Source of the DNA: Vanrija pseudolonga
Taxonomy: Eukaryota; Basidiomycota; Tremellomycetes; Trichosporonales; Trichosporonaceae
Reading direction: 5' to 3'
NCBI RefSeq assembly: GCF_020906515.1
Contig: NC_085849.1
Span: 4,340,001-4,404,000 of the forward strand
DNA: 64,000 bases
A model generated the notes under the pieces. The model saw only the letters and a list, made by a program, of their open reading frames with translations, ran no database searches and was not told the origin of the DNA. Each line of letters begins with the position of its first letter. Positions within the stretch are counted from its first letter, which is position 1. Made by a program: the position numbers and the translations under genes. Of this stretch, positions 52,658 through 64,000 are shown in pieces.

Positions 52658-54165
52658 CTAACCCTCAAAAGGAACAGCAGGCAGCACAGTCCCCTCACAC
52701 TCGCCAAAGCCGACACTCCACCCACCAGGCGCCTTGACGACCGCCGAGAACTTGACGCTGTCCCCGTCCCGGAGGAAAGTCATGTCCTTGCGGCTCGCAT
52801 CAAGCTCGAACGGCTCCCGGCCCATCTTGCTGCGCTCCAGCAGCGAGCCGAGCCCGTCAGGCCTGGGCGCAGAGAGCGTGCCGCTGCCCAGCATGTCGGA
52901 CGGGCGGAGCGGGCAGCCCGTCGCCGAGTGGTGCGCGAGCATCTGCGCAAAGGTGTAGTATGTGTGCTGGGTGTTGCTGGTCGAGACGTGGGCGTAGGCT
53001 CCGGACTCGGGGGCTGCGGCGAGCGTTAGCGAGCCGAAGAGAACGAGAAGGCCGGCCGTAGAGGTCCCCTCGAAGCGGCTACGCCGCTGCTCGCTACTCA
53101 CTCTTAATCTCAATAGTCAGCGGCACGTCGAACCCGAACCCCTCCGGATCGTCGAGGTACGGCAGCAGCTTGGGGTCATGATCGTACTGCTTGGTCTTGA
53201 ACGGCTCCAGTGCCTCGGGGGAAACAATCCACGGCGAGATGGTTGTGCAGAAGTTCTTGGACAAGAACGGGCCGAGGGGCACATACTCCCACGTCTGGAT
53301 GTCGCGCGCCGACCAGTCGTTCATGAGCGTGTACCCGAAGATGTGCTTGCGGGCTTCGGAGGGGGAGAGGCGCGAGCCAAGCTTGGTGGGGGCACCGCCG
53401 TAGATCTGCACGAGCGAGCGTCAGCGAGCGACCCACCCCACGTCTGCACACGCCCCACTCACGAAGGCCAGCTCGAGCTCGTAGTCCAAACGACGGCACG
53501 GCGCAAAGATAGGCTGCTTGTCGCCGACCTTGTCGAGGATCTGCCCCGTTGGGCGGTGGAACGGCGTGCCGGACACGACGACGGAGCTAGCGCGTCCATG
53601 GTACGCAACAGGCAGATGCTTCCAGTTCGGCTGAATCGCGTTCTCCGGCCCCCGGATCAGCACGCCGCAGTTGTACGCGTGCTCGTACGACGCATAGTAG
53701 TCTGTGTAGTCGCCGATCGTGATGGGCAGGTGCATGGTCGCCGTCTCGCGCGGGACGAGGTACGCGCGGGCGTTGGCCTTGAGCGGGGAGGTGGGGGAGA
53801 GGAGGCGGGTGATGAAGGCGCGCACGAGGGGCCAAGACTCGGGCGAGGACGCGACGAGGGGGTCGAGAGTGCCCTAGGCGTGAGGTCAGCTCGGCTCGTC
53901 GCCATCACCACCACAGCGGTGTCGGCCTCGCGACGTCACCGCCGCCGTCGCTCCGCTCCGGCGTGCTTACCTTCTGGAACACCTCAGCCTCGACGCCGGC
54001 ATCGACGAACCACTCGCTCCGGCTGACGGCGTCGAGATCAAGGATAAAGTCGCCAATCGCCACGCCCGGCCGGGTGGACGCCACGCCGTCGGTCGAAAAG
54101 ACGCCGTAGGGCAAGTTCTGGATCGGGAACGGGTGGTCGGCGGGGTACTGGACGAAGGAGGCCAT
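52658..54165 (-). CDS. fahA: Fumarylacetoacetase
   Basis: Predicted 421 aa from four exons: 53971-54165, 53463-53873, 53102-53405 and 52658-53013. It hydrolyses fumarylacetoacetate to fumarate and acetoacetate, the last step of tyrosine/homogentisate breakdown. The N-terminal SH3-like part includes [12 protein letters not shown]. The catalytic fold shows [18 protein letters not shown] (Asp metal ligand and catalytic His), [10 protein letters not shown] (Glu ligands), [20 protein letters not shown] (Asp ligand), a Lys in [10 protein letters not shown], and [18 protein letters not shown]. Length matches the family (about 420). Upstream at 54251-54260 lies a CCGGGTAAAC element. Introns are 97, 57 and 88 nt. 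Confidence 0.95.
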
Positions 54166-54250
54166 GGCAGTGGGTGTGGTGAGGTGATGGGCAACGTGAC
54201 GACGAGTAAGATGGTTAATGAGGAGGTGGGTGGGGGAGGGGAGGTCGCGG

Positions 54251-54260
54251 CCGGGTAAAC
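54251..54260 (+). promoter_or_regulatory. CCGGGTAAA element upstream of fahA
   Basis: CCGGGTAAAC, 86-95 bases upstream of the fahA start codon. The same core occurs in the hmgA/P450 and maiA promoters. It contains a CGG triplet of the kind bound by Zn2Cys6 factors. Confidence 0.45.
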
Positions 54261-54566
54261 CACTCGCTGTGATGACGGCCCGGCTGGGCGGTTGTGCCGG
54301 CGCGGCGGGGATATGATCCGTCCCCAGCCCTGCTCTTTGTCACCACGCAAAGGGGATATCTCGGTCCGCCCGCGGGGATGCGCGGGGGAGATGTTGCTGC
54401 TGGCGAGGGAGACGACGGTCCGTGGGGGAGTGAGTGGGGGACGACGGGGTGTGGCACTTGACGAAGACGATGGGCAAGCAACTGATTCATTCTGATCATT
54501 CTTTCTGCTTTCTGCTTTGTGCTTCTGCCCTGCCTCGCTTCTGGCTTTTCTTCTCCCTGCTCACAC

Positions 54567-57004
<2,438 letters not shown>

Positions 57005-58735
57005 CTACGCCTTCATACCAATGCTCTTGGCGAGCTTGAGCTCGGCCCTGCTCTTCTCGTCCTCGATCCAGCCCTCGATGGTCGACGCGTCGCGGGGCAC
57101 GAAGCGGACCTTGAACGGGTGTGGCGTGGACGCCAGGCCGAGCGGGTTGGCGCACGCCGTCGCGGGGTCGATGTCGTAGTCCTTGTCGCCCATCTCGATC
57201 TTGAAGAAGTAGATGAGCTTGCAGAAGGCAATGTACATCTCGCGGTTGGCGAGGTGCACGCCAGCGCACATGCGGCGGCCGGCACCGTAGCTGTAGTGCG
57301 CCTGGCGACTGGCCTCGCTCTCGTCGAGGAAACGCTCGACGCGGAAGTTCTCGACGTCGCCGTACCGCTCCTCGTCGTGGTGGATGCCCCACGCGTTGAG
57401 GAAGACGGTCGTGCCGTCCGGGATGTGCACGCCGCGGTACTCGCTGTCGCCGAGGGTCGCGCGCGGGAGCGCGAGCTTGAGAACAGAAAAGTAGCGCGAG
57501 CACTCCTTGCCCAGCGCGGTGATGTACTCGACCGTCTCCTCGTTCGAGTCGGGAATCGCGCCCTGGTACACGTCGTAGATGGCCTGGTAGGCGCGCTCCT
57601 GGATCTCGGGGTGCTTGGCGAGGTACCCGATCGACCAGAAGAGCGTGTTGGCGAGGGTGTCGAGGCCGGCGGAGACCATGGACAGGCAGATGGACGACAG
57701 CTCCTCGTCGGTGAGCTTCGCCTCGGGGTCCTTGAGGATGTTGCCCGTGATGCAGGGGATGTCCTTGCCGGCCTTGACGCGGTCCTTGAGGTCGTCGAGC
57801 AGGAAGTTCATGTACTTGTCGCGGCGCACACGGGTCTCGGCCATGAGCTTTGCCTCGGCGGCGCCGGCGGACGACGGCACCAGACGCAGGAGGGGGATGT
57901 AGTCGCGCCACGAGTTGTTGACCGAGCGGAAGTTGGCCACGTTGGTCTCGACGTCGACAATCTCGCGGAGCATGTCGTCGCCGACGCCGTCGAGGCGACA
58001 GCCGTAGTTGGCCACAAGGGACACGTTGAGCGCAAGGCGCTGGACGTACGCGAAGGGGTTGATCTGGACCTTGCCCGCCTCGGAGCCGGTGTACAGGTCC
58101 TCGATGAGCGCGAGGGTTTCGCGGTCGATGATGGGGACGTAGGTCTGGACTGCGACCTTGTTGAGTGCGGTCGCCGCGGCACGGCGCTTGCGCTTGCAGC
58201 TCTCGTCCCACGGCGACGTGCCGATCGTGAAGCCGGCCGAGGACGAGATGACCTTGTGGAAGTTGTGGAACATGGGGCGGGAGATGTACACGCTGCCTTG
58301 GTCGAGGAAGAGGTCCTTGGCCGCCTTGGCCGAGTTGACGACGACCACCTCGCGCTCGCCGAGCGTGATCTTGAAGACGTCGCCGTAGGTCTTGGACCAT
58401 TCGTGGTATGTCATCGCTGGGTCCTGCGCCGAGCGTCAGCGGCGTGGGGTGGTAGGGCGGGCAGGTGGGGATGGGCGGGTGGCCAAACGGTCATCGACGA
58501 CACCGCCGGAGCCCACTTCCGTGTCCGAGGATGACAAACTCACCTTGCCCAAGTGCAGCAGGTTGCCCACAATCGGCAGCGGCGTCGGGCCGGGCAGGTG
58601 GATCTTGCCCTTGGCATAGCGCGCGTAGTGGACCACGGCAACGGCGACGAGCGCGACGGCGATAATGGCCACCGTGTGCGCGTTCAGGCCGAGGCTGAGC
58701 TCGTGCAGGCGGTCGAGGATGACTGATTCGGACAT
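57005..58735 (-). CDS. Cytochrome P450, CYP504-like (phenylacetate hydroxylase type)
   Basis: Predicted 536 aa from two exons, 58544-58735 and 57005-58423. An N-terminal membrane anchor (about residues 18-36, AHTVAIIAVALVAVAVV) and a Pro hinge (HLPGPTPLPIVGNLLHLGK) precede the catalytic domain. I-helix SAGLDTLANT, K-helix ExxR in KECSRYF, RVERF, and the heme loop YGAGRRMCAG with the Cys ligand are all present. The end PLGLASTPHPFKVRF and the neighbourhood point to the CYP504 family, which hydroxylates phenylacetate or 3-hydroxyphenylacetate toward homogentisate. Which ring position is used cannot be told. Divergent with the dioxygenase gene across 544 bp. Confidence 0.85.
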
Positions 58736-58968
58736 TGTGTGGGGGGATGGGTGTTGAGAGACCTCGTCAGTCACCTGCGCCTTGTTATATCCTGGTCGTG
58801 GTTGGCTCCGGCCGTCGTGAGAAGTGAGTGAGTCGCCGCTGCTCTGCTCCACCCGTGCCCTCTCTCGGATACACACTCTCTCTCGCTGCTGTCGCGTGAT
58901 ACTGTTGACAAGACGAGCAACAAGGTTGTGGGTATACCGCCACCCGTCCACCCGCCGCCCCACAGATA

Positions 58969-58978
58969 CCGGGTAAAC
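58969..58978 (+). promoter_or_regulatory. CCGGGTAAA element in divergent promoter, copy a
   Basis: CCGGGTAAAC, identical over 10 bases to the fahA element. Confidence 0.45.
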
Positions 58979-58996
58979 CTCCAAGGCCCCGTGGGT

Positions 58997-59007
58997 GCGG
59001 GTAAAGC
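58997..59007 (+). promoter_or_regulatory. CGGGTAAA element in divergent promoter, copy b
   Basis: GCGGGTAAAGC, 28 bases after copy a and in the same orientation. It shares CGGGTAAAGC with the maiA element. Confidence 0.4.
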
Positions 59008-59279
59008 GAGGCGACGAGGTCGACGCGTCGGGCGGATATGTCGCTGCGTCGTTGTCGTGTGCATGCATGCATGGTGCACACCTTGACAGGTTGTAGCGCA
59101 TGCATACCTCCCCCGCTCGACCCGACGGCTTCGAGATCCGTGGCCCGAAACGGGCGTGATGAGCAACCTTCGTGAAGTCGGCGACTCGCCAAGCCACGCC
59201 ACTCGGCACATCCATCTCACTGACGTAGATATAACCTCGACATCGTGACTTTGACAAGTTCACCACCACCACTACGACA

Positions 59280-60796
59280 ATGCCAGCAGCAAAGGCGACA
59301 GACGCGACAGACCTAGCCTACCTGAGTGAGTAGGCCGCCCATGGCACTTCCCACCGCCTCGCGCCGCTCAGCGGCTCACACACGCAGACGGCTTCGGCAA
59401 CCACTTCGAGTCGGAAGCGGTCCCCGGCACCCTGCCAAAGCTCGGGAATGCGCCGCAGCGCGTAGCACACGGGCTGTATGCGGAGCAGATCAGCGGCACG
59501 GCGTTCACGGTGCCGCGGGCCAAGAACCAGCGGTCGTGGGTGTACAGGCTTCGTCCGAGCGTGCAGCACTCGCCTTTCCGCCCGTACGCGAGTGCAGCGA
59601 GCACGACACCCCGCCTCGTATCCTCTTTCCACGCCTTCAGCCCAGGCATCAAGGCCACGCCACAGCAGCTCCGGTGGGACCCCCTCTCGCTCGGGGAGAA
59701 GGACGAGCGCGAGGCGGATTTCGTCGACGGCCTCGCTACGCTCGCCGGCGCGGGCGATAGCCAGACGAAGGACGGGCTCGCGATCCACTTTTATGGGTTT
59801 GGGAGGGATATGGGGCGCAAGAGCTTCTACAACTCTGACGGCGACTTCCTGATCGGTGAGTGCGGCGTGGCAGGATGGCCGGTTCGGCGGGTACTGCTCG
59901 CCCGCGTCGCTTCGCTCTGCGTGCTGACCCCTCCCTTAGTCCCCGTCACCGGCGAGCTCCTCATCACGACCGAGTTCGGCAAGCTGCACGTGCCGCCGCA
60001 GCACATCGCGGTCATCCAGCGTGGGCTCAAGTTCTCCGTGGACATTGTGAACCGCGAGCGCGCGCCGGGCGGCATCGCGCGCGGGTTCATCTGCGAGACG
60101 TACAAGGGCCACTTTGAGCTGCCTGACCTTGGCCCGATCGGCGCGAACGGGTTGGCGAACGCCAAGGATTTCGAGTCGCCCGTCGCGAGCTACGAGGACA
60201 CGAGCGACGACTGGGTCGTGGTCAACAAGTTTATGGGCGAGCTGTTTGCGTACGAGCAGCGCCACAGCCCGTACGACGTCGTCGCGTACTCTGGCAACTA
60301 CGTGCCGTACCGGTACGACCTGCTCAAGTTCAACGTGATCGGGTCGATCTCGTACGACCACCCGGATCCCTCCATCTTCACGGTTCTCACCTGCCCCACC
60401 GACAGCCCGGGCACAGCAGTGTGCGACTTTGTCATCTTTGCGCCGCGCTGGCTCGTGGCCGAGGACACGTTCCGCCCGCCGTACTTCCACCGCAACTGCA
60501 TGGCCGAGTTCATGGGCAACATTGCCGGCACGTACGATGCCAAAGCGACCGGCTTCCTGCCCGGCGGCGCGAGCCTGCACAATATGAACTCGGCGCACGG
60601 ACCCGACGCGGACACGTTCAACAAGGCGAGTGCCGCGGAGCTGCGCCCCCAGAAGGTCGGGGACGGCTCCATGGCGTTCATGTTCGAGTCGGCGTACCAG
60701 CTCGCCACGACAAAGTGGGCCATCGAGGAGAGCGATAAGCTCCAGCAGGATTACTGGAAGGTGTGGCAGGGCTTGGAGAAGCAGAGTGATTTGTAG
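59280..60796 (+). CDS. hmgA: Homogentisate 1,2-dioxygenase
   Basis: Predicted 456 aa from three exons: 59280-59325, 59388-59855 and 59940-60796. The second intron (84 nt) is in frame, so an unspliced reading looks open. It opens the homogentisate ring to maleylacetoacetate using Fe(II). Family marks: GFGNHFESEAVPGTLP near the start, GLYAEQISGTAFT, PRAKNQRSWVYRLRPS, the cupin core GELLITTEFGKLHVPPQHIA, FVIFAPRWLVAEDTFRPPYF and the iron ligands His and Glu in HRNCMAEFMG plus His in NSAHGPD. Length fits the family (about 445). Divergent from the P450. Confidence 0.95.
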
Positions 60797-61368
60797 GCTG
60801 GGGAGGAGGGGGTGGCGGCGGTGGGCGGCGGTGGGCGGGCGGGCGTTGGAGACGAGCCATCAAGACAGACAGACCAGTAGCAGCAACATCACCAGCGTTG
60901 TACATGATTCCATCGATGCACAAGTGGAAGAGGACGCGCAGTGCCGAGGCAGAGGCGGCCGGGGCATTGATCAGGAGGAGCCGAGGAGGATGCTCAGAAC
61001 AGCGCTAGCAAGCTCCGGTGGCCTCGTTGTGGCTAGTGGCCGTCGGGTCGTCGCCGCCCCCCCGCCCCTGCCACCATTCACCGTCAACCCGCCGCCCGCC
61101 GCGCCCGTCCGCGGACATGTCGTCGTCCCCACTCGCCTACCGCCTATCCGCCGTCTGAGGCGTCGAGGCGCGGCGAAGCGACAGCGCCAACGCCGGTGAC
61201 GCCGAGGGAGCCACGCGACACGGGTGTGTCCCGCGGGCGGATAAAGGTGCTTTACCCGGTTGTGCCTCCTCCCCCACTCACGTCGGGTGTCTGTCGGTCT
61301 GTCATTCATCGTCGAGCGAGCTCACTCATGCATGCTGTTGCAGTTGTTGCAGTTGCTCCTCACTCACC
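60797..61368. other. Spacer between hmgA and maiA
   Basis: About 570 bp; hmgA 3' flank and maiA promoter. It contains the CCGGGTAAA element (reverse) and a GGATAAAG TATA-like site at 61239-61246. Confidence 0.5.
61249..61260 (-). promoter_or_regulatory. CCGGGTAAA element upstream of maiA
   Basis: On the minus strand ACCGGGTAAAGC, about 110 bases before the maiA start. Shared with the fahA and divergent P450/hmgA promoters. Confidence 0.45.
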
Positions 61369-62151
61369 ATGACCACCCCACAGCCCAAGCTCACGCTCTA
61401 CACCTACTTCCGCAGCAGCGCCGCGACGCGCGTGCGCACCGTGCTGGCACTGCACGGCGTGCCGCACGAGCAAGTCTTCATCCACCTGCTCAAGGGCGAG
61501 CAACGCACGCCAGCGTACCTGCAACACAACCCGAGCGCCGCGGTGCCCGCGCTGCATGTCACCGACGGCAGCGGAGGATGGGACCTGACGCAATCCGCCG
61601 CGATCATGGAGTACGTCGACGAGGTGTTCGGCGCGGCGTCTCCACGCGGAAGCCTCATGCCGAAGGACGCCCGCGGGCGCGCGCTCGTCCGCAGCATAGT
61701 CGATATCCTCGTGTGCGACATGCAGCCGCTTGCCAACCTCAAGGTGTTGACGAGGGTCAAGGCGCTCGCGGGCGACGAGGCGGCGATGCCGTGGGCCAAG
61801 GAGTGGTGCGAGGCGGGGATGAAGGGTGGGTTGTCGGGGGAGGGAGGGGGAGGGGGGAGCTGACGCGCGCAGCCCTCGAGGCGATTCTGAGCAAGACGGC
61901 AGGGACGTACGCGTACGGCGACAGCTTGACGCTTGCCGACGTCGCGCTCGCGCCGCAGATGAACTCGTGTATCCGGTGGGTGGGGCGTACCGGCGGGAAG
62001 GACACGAGCTCACCCACGGCGCAGCTTCGGCGTCCGCTTGGAAGACTACCCCGTCGCACATGGCGTGTTCACTCGCGTCTCTGCACTGCCGGAGTTTGTG
62101 AGCGCCGACTGGCGACACCAGCCCGACACGCCAGACGAGTTCAAGGCGTAG
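61369..62151 (+). CDS. maiA: Maleylacetoacetate isomerase (GST zeta)
   Basis: Predicted 228 aa from three exons: 61369-61825, 61873-61975 and 62025-62151 (47 and 49 nt introns). It isomerises maleylacetoacetate to fumarylacetoacetate using glutathione, between hmgA and fahA in the pathway. The N-terminal thioredoxin fold has YFRSSAATRVRTVLALHGV with the zeta-class SS-x(3)-R motif, NPSAAVPALHV and QSAAIMEYVDEVF. The helical domain has GDSLTLADVALAPQMNS. It ends PDTPDEFKA. Length is typical for the family (about 215-230). Confidence 0.93.
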
Positions 62152-63293
62152 CGTGCGCCGCGGAGTGTGGTGGGGAGGTGACTTGTCGAGGTCGTCTGTG
62201 TGGGGACCCCAAGCTGTCGCGACATTCCGGATTGTATTGCATGCCACGCCATGCTCGGGGCTCGCCGATGCATGCACAATCAATGGCTCACGCTCGCGCT
62301 CGCTCAATCACATGCCTCGTGCGACTCGTGGCGCGTCCGAGGCGGCGGCATGGCGCGGGGCTCAATTCAAAGTGTGGTTTGTTGTGCTCCCCATTGGCTG
62401 AGGCCGAGGGGGGCGGAAAATGCGCAGCGGAGCGCGGCGGCGTTGGGACGGGGATATGGCTGTCGTTGTCGTTGGGAACGCTGAGAGTGAGAGCATGTGA
62501 GTGAGTGTCGACGGCAACGAGGAACAATAACAGTGTACAGTACGACCATGTCCGCTGCATCTCCGCTGTGGGTGTTGTGATCATGAGGTGTGTCAGGGAC
62601 GAGGGACGGACGTCATGCCGCCGATGCCGATGCTGGTGAGTATCGAGGCGGGCAGGCCTGGGGGGGGGCGGGGGGACGAGGGCAGTAGGGCAGAAGGAGA
62701 CAGGGCAGGAGAGCGGTGATTGACCGTCCGTGGAGCGGGGCTGAAGTGTGTCAGTTGTTAGTTGGTTAGTGGCTGGGTCGAAGCATTCATTAGCTTGGCT
62801 CGCTTGTCAGTCGCCGCCGAGAGAGAAGGAAGGAGACAAAAAAAAACAGAGTTTGAGATGCGACAAGAGATCGACAGGGAGCAGCAGCAAGAGAGGATCA
62901 CGAGGGAGGTAGGTGGTGGCTGGGGTTGCGTGGTGCTGGTCATCCATCCTTCGGCCCCACTTTAAACAACAACACACACACCATCATCATCATCATCATC
63001 ATCTTTGCATCCCAAGTGGCCATCTCCTCCTCCTCCTCCTCGTCCTCCTCCTCCTCGTCCGCTTTGTGCACCATGCTGCGTGCTTGACGCGCCACTGGAG
63101 ATTTCTTGTGACAAGTCTTACGAGTACGACGTCATTTTCAACTGCTCCTCCTCCCCGCGGCAGCAGCACCCACCCACCACCCACCACCTCCCTCCCTCCC
63201 CTCCCGCCCCCCCCCGCCGCGGCGACCCCGACACTCCTCCGACCCGTCAACAGACTTGCAACATTACATCTTTGCCACCACACACTCACCACC
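62152..63293. other. Gene-free region before the last gene
   Basis: About 1.14 kb. It contains a G run near 62660-62670, a CAT triplet repeat (about 62982-63002), CTC/CGT triplet repeats (about 63025-63060) and a C-rich tract (about 63180-63225), probably the promoter and 5' UTR of the next gene. No ORF is credible. Confidence 0.45.
62982..63002 (+). repeat. CAT triplet microsatellite
   Basis: About seven CAT units in the upstream region of the last gene. Confidence 0.8.
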
Positions 63294-64000
63294 ATGCTGC
63301 CCTCAGCAGACGACTACAAGGCCCACGGCCTGTACAACGTCGAGCTGGACCCAGACACGGGGCTGTGCGACCCGCCGACGGGCGCCTGGCTGTCGGGCTT
63401 TGCACGCCTCGTCCCCACCCCGGCTTACCCGCTCATCGAAGACAAGGACAAGGACCACGACAAGCACTCGACGACAGCAGGCGACAAGCACTCGAGCGTC
63501 GGCTCGCTCGCCGTCGCCGTCAGCCCGTACCCGCCCTGCTCGGCAGAAATGGCCACGGTCCACTCTGCGTCCATGTCGTCGATTGACGACTCGAGCTCGG
63601 CTGGTCCAAGTAAGAAGTCGGCGTTTCGGAGGACATCAATCTCGGCCCAGGCGGGGTCGCGTGTCCGCTTCCAGTGCGTACAGAGCCAAGTCTGTTGCTG
63701 GTCAGTGCTAACATTGCTTCAGCTTTTGCCCCCATGGAGACTCGCAATGTAAGCAGCACAAGCCGGCAGGCAGGCAGTCACCACCTCGCATCGGTCGCTT
63801 ACTAACTCTTCCTTAGCCGCAGCATACTTTCGCCGCACATGCCAGGTCAAGGCGCTCGATACCGTCAGCGATATTGGCGAGCGGCCATGGGCGGCCATGA
63901 GCGTCGACAACAGCCAGGCCGACGACGACGTGCCAATACCAGAGTCGTCGCCGCCCCTCTCCGAGACGGCGACGACGACGACATACCGCCGCTACCAGGT
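63294..64000 (+). CDS. Unrecognised protein, 5' part only
   Basis: Partial gene running off the window. Exons 63294-63673, 63723-63748 (26 nt) and 63817 onward; introns of 49 and 68 nt have GTGCGT/GTAAGC donors and GCTAAC/ACTAAC branches. It starts MLPSADDYKAHGLYNVELDP, followed by a Ser/Asp/His-rich stretch (KDKDHDKHSTTAGDKHSS) and RVRFHFCPHGDSQ across the first two junctions. The third exon opens SAAYFRRTCQVKALDTV. No domain recognised. The CT/CAT-rich leader and CACCATG context support the start. Confidence 0.6.

Larger units (their letters stand above)
58736..59279. promoter_or_regulatory. Shared divergent promoter, P450 / homogentisate dioxygenase
   Basis: Both sides have a GATATAAC sequence about 45-55 bases before the ATG (58784-58792 on the minus strand, 59227-59236 on the plus strand). 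Two CGGGTAAA elements sit near the middle. Spacing and symmetry suggest co-regulation. Confidence 0.6.

Overview
The window is GC-rich nuclear DNA from a fungus. Genes are compact and carry many introns of 32-120 nt with GTRNGY donors and CTNAC branch sites a few bases before the acceptor. Protein content (an Aralar-type carrier, CLIP-170, U1A and a complete homogentisate pathway) and base composition fit a basidiomycete yeast of the Tremellomycetes. A Trichosporonales relative is my best guess, by inference only.

Region 1 (about 166-23924) is a tandem array of 15 paralogous genes, all on the minus strand, about one every 1.5 kb. Each encodes a 345-478 aa protein that starts with an F-box-like helix pair and ends with a conserved TLxEYxALPExERxYELDDGL-type tail. 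In twelve copies a 34-56 nt intron lies directly behind the initiator ATG, so coding exon 1 is the start codon alone. Copy 1 has a longer first exon, and copies 13 and 15 have no such intron. Copies 1 and 10 carry a frameshift and copy 9 an in-frame stop. Copy 14 carries two N-terminal modules. This is the least explained part of the window: a young birth-and-death family of unknown function.

Region 2 (24.1-37.1 kb) holds housekeeping-type genes: a two-RRM U1A/U2B''-like snRNP protein, an 11-exon von Willebrand A protein, a CLIP-170-like microtubule plus-end protein on the + strand, a small virilizer-like protein, and a 7-exon F-box/LRR-like protein.

Region 3 (37.1-49.5 kb) has a DHA1-type MFS transporter, a calcium-regulated mitochondrial aspartate/glutamate carrier with a 1.03 kb first intron full of G-quadruplex motifs and hairpins, and a wax-synthase-like membrane O-acyltransferase. 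Two gene-poor stretches (37.1-39.5 and 41.4-43.6 kb) flank the transporter.

Region 4 (49.5-62.2 kb) looks like a catabolic cluster for phenylacetate/tyrosine through homogentisate: a Zn2Cys6 regulator, fumarylacetoacetase, a CYP504-like P450, homogentisate 1,2-dioxygenase and maleylacetoacetate isomerase. The P450 and the dioxygenase are divergent across a 544 bp promoter. A CCGGGTAAA-type element lies upstream of all four enzyme genes. THI4 (thiazole synthase) sits inside the cluster, and the position of its known sulfur-donor cysteine reads as serine. The window ends inside an unrecognised + strand gene (63294 onward).

Exon boundaries were worked out by hand from splice consensus and reading frame. 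For every multi-exon gene called complete, the summed exon length divides by three.
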